Source: JBEIGE01 sp040382055 (GTDB taxonomy: Bacteria; Pseudomonadota; Gammaproteobacteria; Burkholderiales; Burkholderiaceae_C). Taken from it: a stretch of 64,000 nt of DNA. Below are positions 7,898-17,255 of this stretch, piece by piece. The DNA is taken from NCBI GenBank assembly GCA_040382055.1, contig JBEIGE010000005.1:75500-139499 (forward strand), given 5' to 3'. The first letter of the stretch is position 1; every line of letters begins with the position of its first letter. The notes beneath the pieces were generated by a model. The model saw only the letters and a list, made by a program, of their open reading frames with translations. It did no database searches and was not told the origin of the DNA. The position numbers and the translations under genes are program-made.

Positions 7898-9919
7898 ATG
7901 AAGTCCCTCAATTCCAATATGCCCCCCTGGGCAAAGCGCGCCAGCCCTTTGCGATGGAGTCTGGCAGCGCTTGCCTTGCTCGTGCTTTCGGCCTGTGGTG
8001 GCGCGGGCGGCGGCGGCAGCGCTGCGGTCACCGCGAATCCCGCTGTCAGCTTGCAGGTGCAAGACCTCCAGCCCTCCGATCCAGCGGACACCGTCGGCAC
8101 CTTCGTCGAATTGCAGTCTGCGACGCCCAGCAGTGGTGCAAGTTTGAGCGCAGAGGACGCGCGCCGACTCGCCCAGGATCAATTTTTGACCGATCTCGCA
8201 GCGGCTGCAGCGCGGCCTGCAACCGGCGCAAACACAGGTGCCAGTTGCAATGCCGCAGCATTGGCTGCCCGAATTGCCCAAGCCTACAAGCCTATCAGCG
8301 GCACGGCTGTGCGAATTGAGCTATCCGCCTGCGAGCTCAATTTGCTACCGACCATCCCTGGCGTTAAAGGCGTGTTTGCAGACATCCCCCTGGGAACGAC
8401 ATCAGCGGCGACCAGCAGCACGCTGAGCGCGATCAACAAGGCGGTGATCGATGGCTTTGATGGTAGCGTCGCATGGCCTACTTACACCGTGGGCACCAGC
8501 AAGCTCAACGCCAATGGTGCGGGTGCAGTGATCGCGGTGCTGGATACTGGCGTGGAGGACCGGCATCCCGCATTCAGCGGTAACGGAAAAGTGCTGCCCG
8601 GCGCATGCTTTTCCACGCCGTCTGGTGGTGGCTTGGGTTTTTGCCCCAACGGCGCAACCTCGGACACCACCAGCGCGAATGCCGGACGCAGCTGTGTTGA
8701 CAAGCTCGATCCCAACAATGGCGCGCAGGCCTTGGCCGGCGGTTGCGGGCACGGCACCAGCATGGCCGCAACCGCTGCCATGGCCTATGCAGGCGCTGCG
8801 GGTTCCGCAGGCGGCGTCGCCAACTCTGCGTCCATCTTGCCAGTCCAAGTCTTCAACGGCAGCAATAGTGGCGGCAAGGTCAGTGTTTCTGCCAATGCCG
8901 GTGACTTGTTGGGCGGTATCGAGTGGGTGACCAAGCAAGCTCAGGCGCGTCTGGCCGCGGGCCAGACACCCATCGTGGCACTCAATATGAGTTTAGGAGG
9001 CGGCAGTTACACCTCGGCCTGCGACAGCCAGTATGTGGGCAGCCTCTTTTTCACCGCATTTGCCAATTTGCGCGCCCAGGGCGTGGTGCCTGTGGTAGCG
9101 GCGGGTAATGCCTACAACACGTCGGCGATTTCGTTTCCCGCCTGCGTGAGCAACACCGTCAGCGTCGCTGCGGCCAAACTTGGCGGTACAGCGCCTGCCT
9201 CTTACACCAACTTCAGCCCGCAGGTCAAACTCTTTGCGATTGGCGGCGATGTCGATGCCAAGTACAGCATGCCTACGCCCTGTGCCACAGCCAGCGAGGG
9301 TTTTGAGTGCTGGGGCGCTGGGGCGGGTACCTCGCCTGCGACTGCCATGGTCTCCGGCGCGGTCGCCGTACTGCGCAGCCTCAAGCCATCGGCCAGTCTT
9401 GCGACGATAGAAAGTGCTCTGGTGACCAGCGACAAAACGCTGGCGCTCAATGGCCTGACGCGGCCGCTGCTGCGTACCTCCAAAGCGGGCGCACAGTTGC
9501 TCGGCGTGGCCGGCATCGACACCGCACCGCCCGTGGTGGTGGAGAACCCGGGACCTGGCGTTGACACTGTCAAGCCGATCCAGCAGCCGCAATTGACCCG
9601 ACTTTGCGTCTACAGCCTGCCCAACTACACAGGCAATCGTGCGTGTGGGGTCTTCGCCAAGGGCGAGACCTTGGCATTCGCCGGATACTGGAAGATCGCT
9701 TCGCTGCGCTTTTTTGCATACGACTTTACCAGTCTCACCGGTTTAGAACCTCTGGTTGCCACGCCCTTTCCTACGGTGACGCTCTATGACACCTTCTCGC
9801 GCCGTGTGCGCAATGCATCGTCGGGTGTAACGGTGTCTGCAGATTCCCCCGATTTGACCGCCGTCCTGCCCTCCAAAGGCCAGGTCCGCATGGTCAGCTT
9901 CCAGTGGGCGGCAAACTGA
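7898..9919 (+). CDS. S8 family serine peptidase (subtilisin-like), predicted lipoprotein
   Basis: A 673-aa subtilase. The signal segment has the lipobox-like LLVLSACGGAGGGG. The catalytic triad is visible: Asp216 in AVLDTGVEDRHP, His285 in GCGHGTSMAATAAM and Ser479 in GTSPATAMVSGAV; VVPVVAAGNAYN is the oxyanion Asn region. Residues about 100-200 may be a propeptide-like segment. After the catalytic domain comes a linker and a C-terminal domain (about 570-673) with CVYSLPNYTGNRACG and GYWKIASLRFF, which resembles beta/gamma-crystallin-type repeats. The start at 7898 has AAGGAG 7 nt upstream; longer in-frame starts would place the signal internally. Its stop overlaps the next start (TGATG). Confidence 0.87.
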   Translation: MKSLNSNMPPWAKRASPLRWSLAALALLVLSACGGAGGGGSAAVTANPAVSLQVQDLQPSDPADTVGTFVELQSATPSSGASLSAEDARRLAQDQFLTDLAAAAARPATGANTGASCNAAALAARIAQAYKPISGTAVRIELSACELNLLPTIPGVKGVFADIPLGTTSAATSSTLSAINKAVIDGFDGSVAWPTYTVGTSKLNANGAGAVIAVLDTGVEDRHPAFSGNGKVLPGACFSTPSGGGLGFCPNGATSDTTSANAGRSCVDKLDPNNGAQALAGGCGHGTSMAATAAMAYAGAAGSAGGVANSASILPVQVFNGSNSGGKVSVSANAGDLLGGIEWVTKQAQARLAAGQTPIVALNMSLGGGSYTSACDSQYVGSLFFTAFANLRAQGVVPVVAAGNAYNTSAISFPACVSNTVSVAAAKLGGTAPASYTNFSPQVKLFAIGGDVDAKYSMPTPCATASEGFECWGAGAGTSPATAMVSGAVAVLRSLKPSASLATIESALVTSDKTLALNGLTRPLLRTSKAGAQLLGVAGIDTAPPVVVENPGPGVDTVKPIQQPQLTRLCVYSLPNYTGNRACGVFAKGETLAFAGYWKIASLRFFAYDFTSLTGLEPLVATPFPTVTLYDTFSRRVRNASSGVTVSADSPDLTAVLPSKGQVRMVSFQWAAN

Positions 9920-10797
9920 TGGCGGCCTTGCTGTGGCGGGCGGTGTCGGCCAGACCTTGGGTGCTAATGGCATCGATGGCGATGTCGCCCATCGCCTGGT
10001 CACAAGATGTGCCCACGGGCCGACCGGAGAGCGGAAATGTGCTCTGGGCTTTGGCCCAGGACACGACAAGTCCCGCCGCACCCGCTCCAAACCTGTCCAC
10101 CACCAAGGCAGGCTTGCGGCTGGGCGTGTCCACCGGCTATACCCACTACCGCGAATCTGAGATGCAGCTGGCCGGCCCCAACCTCGGGCTGCAATTGGAG
10201 TGGGTGCAACCCTGGGGGCTGGAACACTGGGTGCTGCAGGCTCACGGCTTGCTGTCAGCACCCAATTACAGCAGCCCGGTCAGCGGCACCATAGACCGAC
10301 GTACTACCCGCGAGACCGCGTGGCGGGCGCTCTACAGCCGCAGCGCGCTGGCCACCCCCGCGCAAGGCCGCTGGGAGGGCGGGCTGGAGTGGCAAACCTA
10401 TTACAACGATCTGCGCGGCACCACGAGCGCAAGCCATCTGGGCTACGAGCGCGAACGCTATGGCCTGTGGGCCTTGCTGGCCTACCAAGCGCCAGTGGCC
10501 CAAGCGCAGACCACAGGCGCGCAGCGTTGGCGGCTGGAAGCGGCGGTGCTGTTGCAAGGCCTGGCGGTGTCGCATTTGTCCCAGGTGTCGGCCTCGTACA
10601 GCGATGCGGTGAACCGCCAAAACCAGGGCCTGTCATTGCGTGCTGAGCGCAGTTACCGCTATGCGGCCGGAGAATTCAGGCCCTACCTCAGCGTCAGCTG
10701 GGTGGGCGATTCCGACTTGCAGCGCCAGGCCAACTACACCGTGAAGGAGCCTGCCAATACCACCTGGCAACTTGGTGTCAAGTGGTTCTGGAACTAG
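9919..10797 (+). CDS. Predicted outer-membrane beta-barrel protein
   Basis: A 292-aa exported protein with signal peptide WVLMASMAMSPIAWSQ. It has alternating amphipathic strands rich in Trp, Tyr and Arg (LRLGVSTGYTHYRESE, LGLQLEWVQPWGLEHW, RWEGGLEWQTYYNDLRG, YLSVSWVGDSD) and an aromatic C-terminus (WFWN), as expected for an outer-membrane barrel of about 10-12 strands. No named family is recognised. The ATG at 9919 overlaps the protease stop, so the two are translationally coupled. I infer that it could anchor, export or be processed by the protease lipoprotein. A GTG at 9904 is an alternative start. Confidence 0.65.
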   Translation: MAALLWRAVSARPWVLMASMAMSPIAWSQDVPTGRPESGNVLWALAQDTTSPAAPAPNLSTTKAGLRLGVSTGYTHYRESEMQLAGPNLGLQLEWVQPWGLEHWVLQAHGLLSAPNYSSPVSGTIDRRTTRETAWRALYSRSALATPAQGRWEGGLEWQTYYNDLRGTTSASHLGYERERYGLWALLAYQAPVAQAQTTGAQRWRLEAAVLLQGLAVSHLSQVSASYSDAVNRQNQGLSLRAERSYRYAAGEFRPYLSVSWVGDSDLQRQANYTVKEPANTTWQLGVKWFWN

Positions 10798-10836
10798 CGT
10801 TGGACGAGAACGGTACAAAACCCTTATATTTTTTGG

Positions 10837-10909
10837 TGCCGGAGAGATGAATCGAACACCCGACCTTCTCATTACGAATGAGCTGCTCTACCGACTGAGC
10901 TACACCGGC
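10837..10909 (-). tRNA. tRNA-Thr (CGT anticodon)
   Basis: On the minus strand a cloverleaf begins GCCGGTGTAGCTCAG, has anticodon-arm CTCATTCGTAATGAG with CGT in the loop and T-arm GTGTTCGATTC, and ends CTCCGGC plus discriminator A. The encoded CCA follows at 10834-10836 (76 nt with CCA). It reads ACG threonine codons. The acceptor stem has one T-T mismatch at its sixth pair. A promoter lies just upstream. Confidence 0.95.
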
Positions 10910-10918
10910 GCGGGCTAA

Positions 10919-10946
10919 ATTGTAGCGGGCAAAGAAACAGCGGCAA
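10919..10946 (-). promoter_or_regulatory. Predicted sigma-70 promoter of tRNA-Thr
   Basis: On the minus strand TTGCCG (10941-10946) and TACAAT (10919-10924) are separated by 16 nt, and the tRNA 5' end is 9 nt downstream of the -10 box. Spacing and position fit a tRNA promoter. Confidence 0.5.
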
Positions 10947-10994
10947 GGCCTACACAAAGGCTCATGCCCTGCTGCTGGTTAATCTGTCGAGGAG

Positions 10995-11171
10995 CTAGCG
11001 TGTACGAAGCTCAAGGAGATCCTGTTCCTTTTTCAGCTTGCTCAGCTCAGCTTGCAGTTTGGGAATCTCTGACATGGGAAGTTTGCCATTGCCCGTCAGC
11101 GTCTCTTCCAACTGCTTGATTCGGGCCGACAAATCCTGGACACGTCTGTAAGCGGTTTCTGAGGTGCTCAT
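10995..11171 (-). CDS. Small coiled-coil protein, 58 aa
   Basis: A short gene with ATG at 11169-11171 and stop TAG at 10995-10997, preceded by GGAG 8 nt upstream. The protein starts MSTSETAYRRVQDLSARIKQ and has two amphipathic helices (VQDLSARIKQLEETL and IPKLQAELSKLKKEQDLLEL) with Leu/Ile heptad spacing, so it is probably a helical hairpin or dimeric coiled coil. There is no signal peptide. It has strong coding character and a good ribosome site but no family that I recognise. It lies between tRNA-Thr and fbp on the same strand, 43 nt beyond the fbp stop, and could be the last gene of a pepN-fbp transcript. Confidence 0.6.
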   Translation of the reverse strand: MSTSETAYRRVQDLSARIKQLEETLTGNGKLPMSEIPKLQAELSKLKKEQDLLELRTR

Positions 11172-11214
11172 TTTTTTTCTCCAGGGTTGATGTCTAGGGT
11201 TATTTATTGGGCGA

Positions 11215-12222
11215 TCAATTGTAGTTCATGTAGCGATCAATAGCCTCTACCTCATGTTTGGATCCCAGAATGACGCTGACCCGCTCATGCAGATGCCCGG
11301 GCTGGATATCCAGGATTCTCTGTTTGCCATTGGTGGCTAAGCCGCCGGCCTGCTCAACGATCCAGCCCATCGGGTTGGCTTCATACATCAGGCGCAGTTT
11401 CCCGGGTTTGAGTGGCTCGCGCTTGTCCCATGGGTACAGAAAAACGCCGCCCCGTGTGAGGATGCGATGCACATCAGCCACCATGCTCGCTACCCAGCGC
11501 ATATTGAAGTCTTTGCCGCGTGGCCCGTCCTTGCCCTGCAGGCAGTCGTTGATGTAGCGCTGCACCGGTGCGTCCCAATGGCGCATATTGCTCATGTTGA
11601 TGGCAAATTCCTGGGTGTCTGGCGGGATCTGCATGTTTTCTTCGGTCAGTACAAAAGAGCCTTGTTCGCGGTCCAGGGTAAACAGGGCCACACCGTTGCC
11701 AACCGTCAAGGCCAGCGTGGTTTGCGGTCCGTACACGCAATAGCCTGCGGCTACCTGCTGGTTGCCGGGTTGAAGAAAGTCGCTTTCCTGAACACCTTGA
11801 GAGCCTTCGGCTTTTTTGAGCACACTGAAAATAGTCCCTATGCTCAAATTCACATCAATGTTGCTGGAGCCGTCCAGCGGATCAAACAGCAACAGATACT
11901 CCCCTTGAGGGTAGCGGTTGGGTACCAGGTAAATGCTGTCCATTTCTTCAGAGGCCATGGCCGCTAAATGGCCGCCCCATTCATTGGCTTCGATCAGGAC
12001 TTCATTGGCAATGATGTCAAGTTTCTTTTGCACCTCACCCTGCACGTTCTCGCTCTGTGTTGCGCCAAGCACCCCTCCCAGGGCACCCTTGTTCACGGCC
12101 TGGCTGATACTTTTGCATGCGCGCGCCACCACTTCCAGCAGCAAGCGCAATTCAGAAGGGATCAGGCCGCCACTGCGCTGTTGTTCAATCAGGTAGCGGG
12201 TGAGTGAAATTTTTGTCGCCAT
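11215..12222 (-). CDS. fbp: Fructose-1,6-bisphosphatase class I
   Basis: A 335-aa enzyme hydrolysing fructose 1,6-bisphosphate to fructose 6-phosphate in gluconeogenesis (and the Calvin cycle where present); it acts in the cytosol and depends on Mg2+. Metal ligands are Glu92-Glu93 (ASEEMD) and FDPLDGSSN at residues 113-121 (Asp114, Asp117). The sugar-binding motif [19 protein letters not shown] and the terminal [19 protein letters not shown] are also visible. Length and motifs are typical. It lies 24 nt downstream of pepN on the same strand, probably co-transcribed. Confidence 0.96.
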   Translation of the reverse strand: MATKISLTRYLIEQQRSGGLIPSELRLLLEVVARACKSISQAVNKGALGGVLGATQSENVQGEVQKKLDIIANEVLIEANEWGGHLAAMASEEMDSIYLVPNRYPQGEYLLLFDPLDGSSNIDVNLSIGTIFSVLKKAEGSQGVQESDFLQPGNQQVAAGYCVYGPQTTLALTVGNGVALFTLDREQGSFVLTEENMQIPPDTQEFAINMSNMRHWDAPVQRYINDCLQGKDGPRGKDFNMRWVASMVADVHRILTRGGVFLYPWDKREPLKPGKLRLMYEANPMGWIVEQAGGLATNGKQRILDIQPGHLHERVSVILGSKHEVEAIDRYMNYN

Positions 12223-12246
12223 CAGGGGTCTCCTTCGCTATTGTTG

Positions 12247-14961
12247 TCAGTCGGCCAGGGCATGGGTAACGACTTCACGTACATCGTTGCTCAGGTCAGC
12301 TTTGGCGGCCACTCTGGCAATGGCTTCCCTGGCGGCACTGCGGTAAGGCTCAGCCAGTTTTTTCCACCGGTCCAGTGCTCTTGCCAAACGCGCAGCAACT
12401 TGCGGGTTGATGCTGTCAAGTTCAATCACCCGCTCGCTCCAGAACACATAACCCGAGGCATCGGCGCGATGGAAAGCGCCCGGGTTGGCGCTGCAGTAAC
12501 TGAAGATCAGGCTGCGTGCGCGATTGGGGTTGCGCAGGTTGAAGTCCGGGTGCGCCATCAGCTGGCGTACCGCAGGGAGCACCTGACCGCCCCAGTCACA
12601 GGCACCGGCCTGCAGGGAGAACCACTTGTCCAGCACCAGCGCTTCATTCTTGAACATGGCATGAAAGCGCTTCAAGGCCTGATCGGCCAGGGCATGCCCG
12701 CTGTTGACCAGCGCGTTGAGGGCATTGAAACGGTCGGTCATGTTGTCTGCATCTTTGAAGCGTTGGTAGGCCTTGCCAGGCCAGATCACATCGCCCGTCT
12801 TTCTGGCGGCCAGACACAGCATGGTCAGGGCCATGCCAGTCAGGGCACGCCGCCCGGAAGATCGCGCATCGGGCTGGTAAGCGCCTGGCACCATGTGGGC
12901 CTCCACGGCCCATTGCCAGTCTTCAAAAAGTTCAATGGCCAGTTGCTCGCGCATGGCTTCTCGCACCGCATGGATGCGCTGCGGGTCCACCACCTCAAGC
13001 TGCTCGGCAATGTAGGTCTCGGCGGGCAAAGTCAGTACCAGTTCCTTGAACGCAGCATCCAGATCCGGATGCCTGAGCACACTGCGCATGGCTTGAACAA
13101 AGGCGTCATCCAAAACACCGGATGAGCCCACCGGGTCCGGACTTTGAATACAACGCAGCGCCTGCTTGACCGCCATGCGCTGGGCTGCCTCCCATCGGTT
13201 AAAGGGGTCAGTGTCATGTGACAACAGCTGCAGCAATTGGGCATCGGTGTAATCAAAGGCAAGCACCACCGGCGCGCTGAATGCACGCAGGATCGACGGA
13301 ACCGGTTCGCTCGGAACATCGAGGAACGTGAGGGATTGCTGGGCTTGGGTCAATACAAAGGTGCGTGACTCAGAAGGTGGTGCGGTGTCTGCCTCGCACA
13401 TCAAGGGCAGGCCATGGCCCAGCTTGTCAAGCAAGCCCAGGGTGATGGGTATCACAAAAGGCTGTTTGTCGGCCTGGCCTGGAGTTGCGGCACAACGCTG
13501 CTCAAAGGTCAGCGTGTAGGTCTGGGCCTGGGCGTCATAGTGGCCGATGGCTTTCACATGCGGTGTACCGGCTTGTGAGTACCACAGCTTGAACTGGGGC
13601 AGCAATTTGGCCAGCTCGGATTGCGGGTTGGCATCCGCAATAGCCTGGGCAAAATCGTCGCAGGTGACTGCTTGGCCATCGTGGCGCTGGAAATACAGGT
13701 TCATGCCTTGGGCAAAACCGTTGCGGCCCAATGGATCGTTGGGGCTGGCCACCAGGGTTTGCATCATGCGAACCACTTCTGCGCCCTTTTCGTAAATGGT
13801 CACGGTGTAGAAATTGTTGATTTCTGCATAACTGTCAGGCCGAACCGGGTGCGCCATTGGGCCAGCATCTTCGGGGAACTGAGCGGTTCTGAGCACGCGC
13901 ACATCTTCGATGCGCTTGACAGCACGGGCACTGGCTTGCCCAGCCAGGTCCTGGCTGAATTCCTGATCCCTAAAAACAGTCAGACCTTCCTTGAGGCTGA
14001 GCTGGAACCAGTCACGGCAGGTCACGCGGTTGCCGGTCCAGTTGTGGAAATACTCATGGCCGACAACACTTTCGATATTGGCAAAGTCGGCGTCAGTGGC
14101 TGTAGCCTGGTTGGCCAGTACATATTTGGTATTGAAGACGTTCAGGCCTTTGTTTTCCATGGCCCCCATATTGAAGTCCGAGGTCGCAACAATCATGAAG
14201 CGTTCCAGATCCAGCGCCAGCCCAAAGCGGGCTTCGTCCCAGGCAATGGAGGCCATCAACGCGTTCATGGCATGCTCGGTTTTGTCGAGGTCACCGGGTC
14301 GCACATACACCTGGAGCAGATGGTTATTGCCATTGCGGGCCGTGATGCGTTGCTCGCGACACACCAGTTTTCCGGCGACCAGTGCAAACAAATACGACGG
14401 CTTTTTGTGCGGATCAACCCACTTGGCAAAGTGCCGCCCATCGTCGAGCCCACCCTGGTCCACCAGGTTGCCGTTGGACAGCAAAACCGGGTACTTTTCC
14501 TTGTCGGCGCGCAAGGTAACCGTAAAGCTGGCCATGACATCCGGGCGGTCCGGGAAATAGGTGATGCGCCTGAAACCTTCGGCTTCGCATTGGGTGAAGA
14601 ACGACTCGTTACTCACATACAGCCCCATCAACTTGGTGTTCTTTGCAGGCATGCAGGTGGTAAAAATTTCCAGCTCAAAAGCTTCCAGACCTTCAGGCAA
14701 CTGCTCCAGCACCAGTTGCTTGCCGTCCATCTTGAACGAAGTGCCCTGGCCGTTGACCAGCACGCGTGCCAGATTGAGCTCTTCACCATCGAGACGCAGG
14801 GCCTGAGGCTCGCACGCCGGGTTGCGGCGCAGTGTCATCTTGTTGAGCACGCGGGTTTTGGCCGCGTCCAGGTCAAAGGTCAGATCGACCGTGTCTATCC
14901 AGAAGGCTGGAGCCGCATAGTCTGCACGATGAACCACCGTGCTTTGTCCGTCACGCCACAT
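12247..14961 (-). CDS. pepN: Aminopeptidase N (M1 family, zinc metalloprotease)
   Basis: A 904-aa cytosolic aminopeptidase that removes N-terminal residues from peptides. The exopeptidase motif GAMEN is at residues 266-270. The zinc site HEYFH is at 302-306 (His302, Glu303, His306), with the third ligand Glu325 in SLKEGLTVF. The length matches the E. coli-type PepN with its large C-terminal helical domain. The start ATG is two nucleotides beyond the prfB stop, so prfB, pepN and fbp form one run on the minus strand. Confidence 0.95.
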   Translation of the reverse strand: MWRDGQSTVVHRADYAAPAFWIDTVDLTFDLDAAKTRVLNKMTLRRNPACEPQALRLDGEELNLARVLVNGQGTSFKMDGKQLVLEQLPEGLEAFELEIFTTCMPAKNTKLMGLYVSNESFFTQCEAEGFRRITYFPDRPDVMASFTVTLRADKEKYPVLLSNGNLVDQGGLDDGRHFAKWVDPHKKPSYLFALVAGKLVCREQRITARNGNNHLLQVYVRPGDLDKTEHAMNALMASIAWDEARFGLALDLERFMIVATSDFNMGAMENKGLNVFNTKYVLANQATATDADFANIESVVGHEYFHNWTGNRVTCRDWFQLSLKEGLTVFRDQEFSQDLAGQASARAVKRIEDVRVLRTAQFPEDAGPMAHPVRPDSYAEINNFYTVTIYEKGAEVVRMMQTLVASPNDPLGRNGFAQGMNLYFQRHDGQAVTCDDFAQAIADANPQSELAKLLPQFKLWYSQAGTPHVKAIGHYDAQAQTYTLTFEQRCAATPGQADKQPFVIPITLGLLDKLGHGLPLMCEADTAPPSESRTFVLTQAQQSLTFLDVPSEPVPSILRAFSAPVVLAFDYTDAQLLQLLSHDTDPFNRWEAAQRMAVKQALRCIQSPDPVGSSGVLDDAFVQAMRSVLRHPDLDAAFKELVLTLPAETYIAEQLEVVDPQRIHAVREAMREQLAIELFEDWQWAVEAHMVPGAYQPDARSSGRRALTGMALTMLCLAARKTGDVIWPGKAYQRFKDADNMTDRFNALNALVNSGHALADQALKRFHAMFKNEALVLDKWFSLQAGACDWGGQVLPAVRQLMAHPDFNLRNPNRARSLIFSYCSANPGAFHRADASGYVFWSERVIELDSINPQVAARLARALDRWKKLAEPYRSAAREAIARVAAKADLSNDVREVVTHALAD

Positions 14962-14963
14962 GG

Positions 14964-16068
14964 CTATACCCCTTGTTTGAGAGAAGCTTCAATAAATGGA
15001 TCGAGATCACCGTCCAGCACTTTCTGCGTGGCCGAGGTCTCGTAGTTGGTGCGCAAATCCTTGATGCGGCTGTTGTCCAGCACGTAGCTGCGGATTTGGT
15101 GCCCCCAGCCGACATCGGTCTTGGAGTCTTCCAGCTTTTGTTGCTCGGCCTGGCGCTTGCGCATTTCATGGTCATAAAGCCGGCTGCGCAGGCGCTTCCA
15201 GGCAACATCCCGGTTGCTGTGCTGACTGCGTCCGTCCTGGCACTGCACCACGATACCCGTAGGAATGTGGGTCAAGCGCACCGCCGAGTCTGTTTTGTTG
15301 ATGTGCTGGCCACCGGCACCACTGGCACGAAAGGTATCTACCCGCACATCGCTGGGGTTGATGTCAATCTCGATCGAGTCGTCAATTTCCGGATAGACAA
15401 ACACACTGGCAAAGCTGGTGTGGCGACCACCCGAAGAATCAAATGGGGATTTACGCACCAGTCGGTGCACGCCGGTCTCGGTGCGCAAGAGGCCAAAAGC
15501 GTACTCACCCTCAATCTTGATGGTGGCCCCTTTGATGCCGGCCGTGTCCCCTGCCGTTTCGTCTTCAATGGTGGTCTTGAACCCTTTGCGTTCGGCGTAT
15601 TTCAGGTACTGACGAAGCAACATGCTGGCCCAGTCGCAGGCCTCAGTCCCTCCCGCGCCGGCCTGGATGTCCAAAAAGCAGGGCAGGGGGTCAGCCGGGT
15701 TGTTGAACATGCGGCGGAACTCCAGATCTTTGATGATCACATTGAGTTTTTCGGTCTCGGCCTCGATGGTCATCAAACCGGCCTCGTCTGCGTCCTCCTT
15801 GCTCATTTCGAACAATTCGGTGTTGTCGGCCAACTCACGTTCCAGGGTACTTAAGGTAAGCACCACACCATCAAGCAGTTTTTTTTCCTTGCCCAACTCC
15901 TGGGCGCGCTTGGGGTCGTTCCAGACGGAGGGGTCTTCCAGAGATGCGTTGACGGTTCTCAAGCGTTCGGATTTGGCGTCATAGTCAAAGATACCCCCGT
16001 AACTCTTGGGTTCGCAGGCTCAGGTTAGCCAGCGTAGTGCCAATGAGGTTGATGCGTTCGATGTCCAT
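14964..16068 (-). CDS. prfB: Peptide chain release factor 2, with programmed +1 frameshift
   Basis: Release factor for UAA and UGA stop codons. The gene is read as 16068-15988 (27 codons, [10 protein letters not shown]...ELRGYL), then skips one T at 15987 and continues from 15986 to 14964, giving 367 aa. The shift site CTT TGA C (TGA at 15985-15987) has the Shine-Dalgarno-like GGGGG just upstream, as in the classic RF2 autoregulatory frameshift: low RF2 lets the ribosome slip past the UGA. The tripeptide SPF that reads the stop codon ([11 protein letters not shown]) and the peptidyl-tRNA hydrolysis motif [12 protein letters not shown] are present. A shorter internal start at 15962 would lose the conserved N-terminus. 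Confidence 0.96.
15985..15999 (-). promoter_or_regulatory. prfB +1 frameshift recoding site
   Basis: On the minus strand GGGGGTAT is followed by CTT TGA C. The in-frame UGA at 15985-15987 and slippery CTT reproduce the RF2 recoding signal found across bacteria. Confidence 0.93.
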
Positions 16069-16205
16069 GGTGCGGGTCCTAAGCGGTGATTTTTTGAAAA
16101 GCTGGTCATTTTCTCACGCCGCCATTTCATTCGTTTCAACCTGAAGTCATGCTTTATCCGAGTAAGATGCGGGCTTTGGAATTAACGGTAAATTTCAAGG
16201 CAGTA

Positions 16206-17231
16206 ATGAATTACGTTCAAACCCAAGAACAAAGCGCTGTCATCCTGCGCTCCGTTGTCAGTCTGATGGCAGCACATCAGGCGGCCTTCAACCCCCTGAC
16301 TTACACCATTTGGTATGAGCATGTGGCGGGCATTAACTCCGCGCTCTCAGAGGCCATGAAGCTTGCCCTGGACAATAAGGAGAATCTCAGCGACGAAGCT
16401 GTGCTTAAACTTTATCTTGAGTACATTGCGCCTCCTGACTTCAAGGCAATGGGGATCATGTCCGAGAGGCTGCAAAAGACCATGGGTGGCATTACAGAGT
16501 CAGTCATCCGGACAGCAAGCGACGCAGGAAAATTTGAAGAACAATTGTCCAGCCTTTCGCAGGACCTGGGGACGGTCGACCTCTCCAACATCTCGAATTT
16601 GACGCCACATATTGACCGCGCCCTTGAAAATACCTCAGACATGCTTCAATCAGCGCAGGCATTGCAAGCGCAGATTCATAACAGCCGTCTGGAGATTGAA
16701 GCCCTGCAGTCTGATTTGAGCCGCGCGCGCAATGAGGCATTGCTGGATCCGCTAACGCTCATCCTGAACCGCAAAGGTTTTGACCAGGCACTGGAAGATA
16801 TTCTCAAGCGCTCAGCCAGCGGCACCCACTGCTTGGTGATGATGGATATCGACCGCTTCAAGACAGTCAATGACAGCCATGGCCACGTCATGGGTGATCG
16901 TGTCATTCAGGCCGTGGGTGAGGTTTTGCGCTCCATCGTATCGGAACAAAGCCGCTTCTCTGTCGCCCGCTTCGGTGGCGATGAGTTTGCCATGCTTCTG
17001 CCCGACACGCGGCTCCATCTCGCAGCCACTTTGGCAGATGGCATCCGCATTAGAATCAAGGATTTGAAGATACGCAACCGCAGAACACAGGACGTTATTC
17101 TGACCATCACTGTCTCCATGGGCCTGACCTGCCTGACACCCGAAGATGACGCCACTTCGCTGCTTGAACGCGCTGACGCTGGTCTTTACAAAAGCAAACA
17201 AGACGGACGCGACCGGGTTACCTGCGTGTAA
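16206..17231 (+). CDS. Diguanylate cyclase (GGDEF domain)
   Basis: A predicted cytosolic diguanylate cyclase making cyclic di-GMP from two GTP. The N-terminal ~150 residues are helical (LTYTIWYEHVAGINSALSEA, coiled segments near DMLQSAQALQAQIHNSRLEI), probably a signal-input/dimerisation region without membrane segments. The GGDEF domain begins DPLTLILNRKGFDQAL, with the intact active site GGDEF at residues 257-261. The RxxD inhibitory site normally lying five residues before GGDEF is absent. The start at 16206 has AAGG 7 nt upstream and begins where conserved sequence begins; in-frame ATGs at 16149 and 16167 are alternatives with weaker sites. Confidence 0.88.
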   Translation: MNYVQTQEQSAVILRSVVSLMAAHQAAFNPLTYTIWYEHVAGINSALSEAMKLALDNKENLSDEAVLKLYLEYIAPPDFKAMGIMSERLQKTMGGITESVIRTASDAGKFEEQLSSLSQDLGTVDLSNISNLTPHIDRALENTSDMLQSAQALQAQIHNSRLEIEALQSDLSRARNEALLDPLTLILNRKGFDQALEDILKRSASGTHCLVMMDIDRFKTVNDSHGHVMGDRVIQAVGEVLRSIVSEQSRFSVARFGGDEFAMLLPDTRLHLAATLADGIRIRIKDLKIRNRRTQDVILTITVSMGLTCLTPEDDATSLLERADAGLYKSKQDGRDRVTCV

Positions 17232-17255
17232 GTTGCTACGGCAGGGGCTCGCCGT

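Noticed and set aside
12241..13125. 294-aa plus-strand frame over pepN C-terminus
   Set aside because: Antisense to the well-supported pepN; no independent support.
13621..15045. 474-aa plus-strand frame over pepN
   Set aside because: Mirrors pepN codons; composition is not protein-like and pepN motifs are clear on the other strand.
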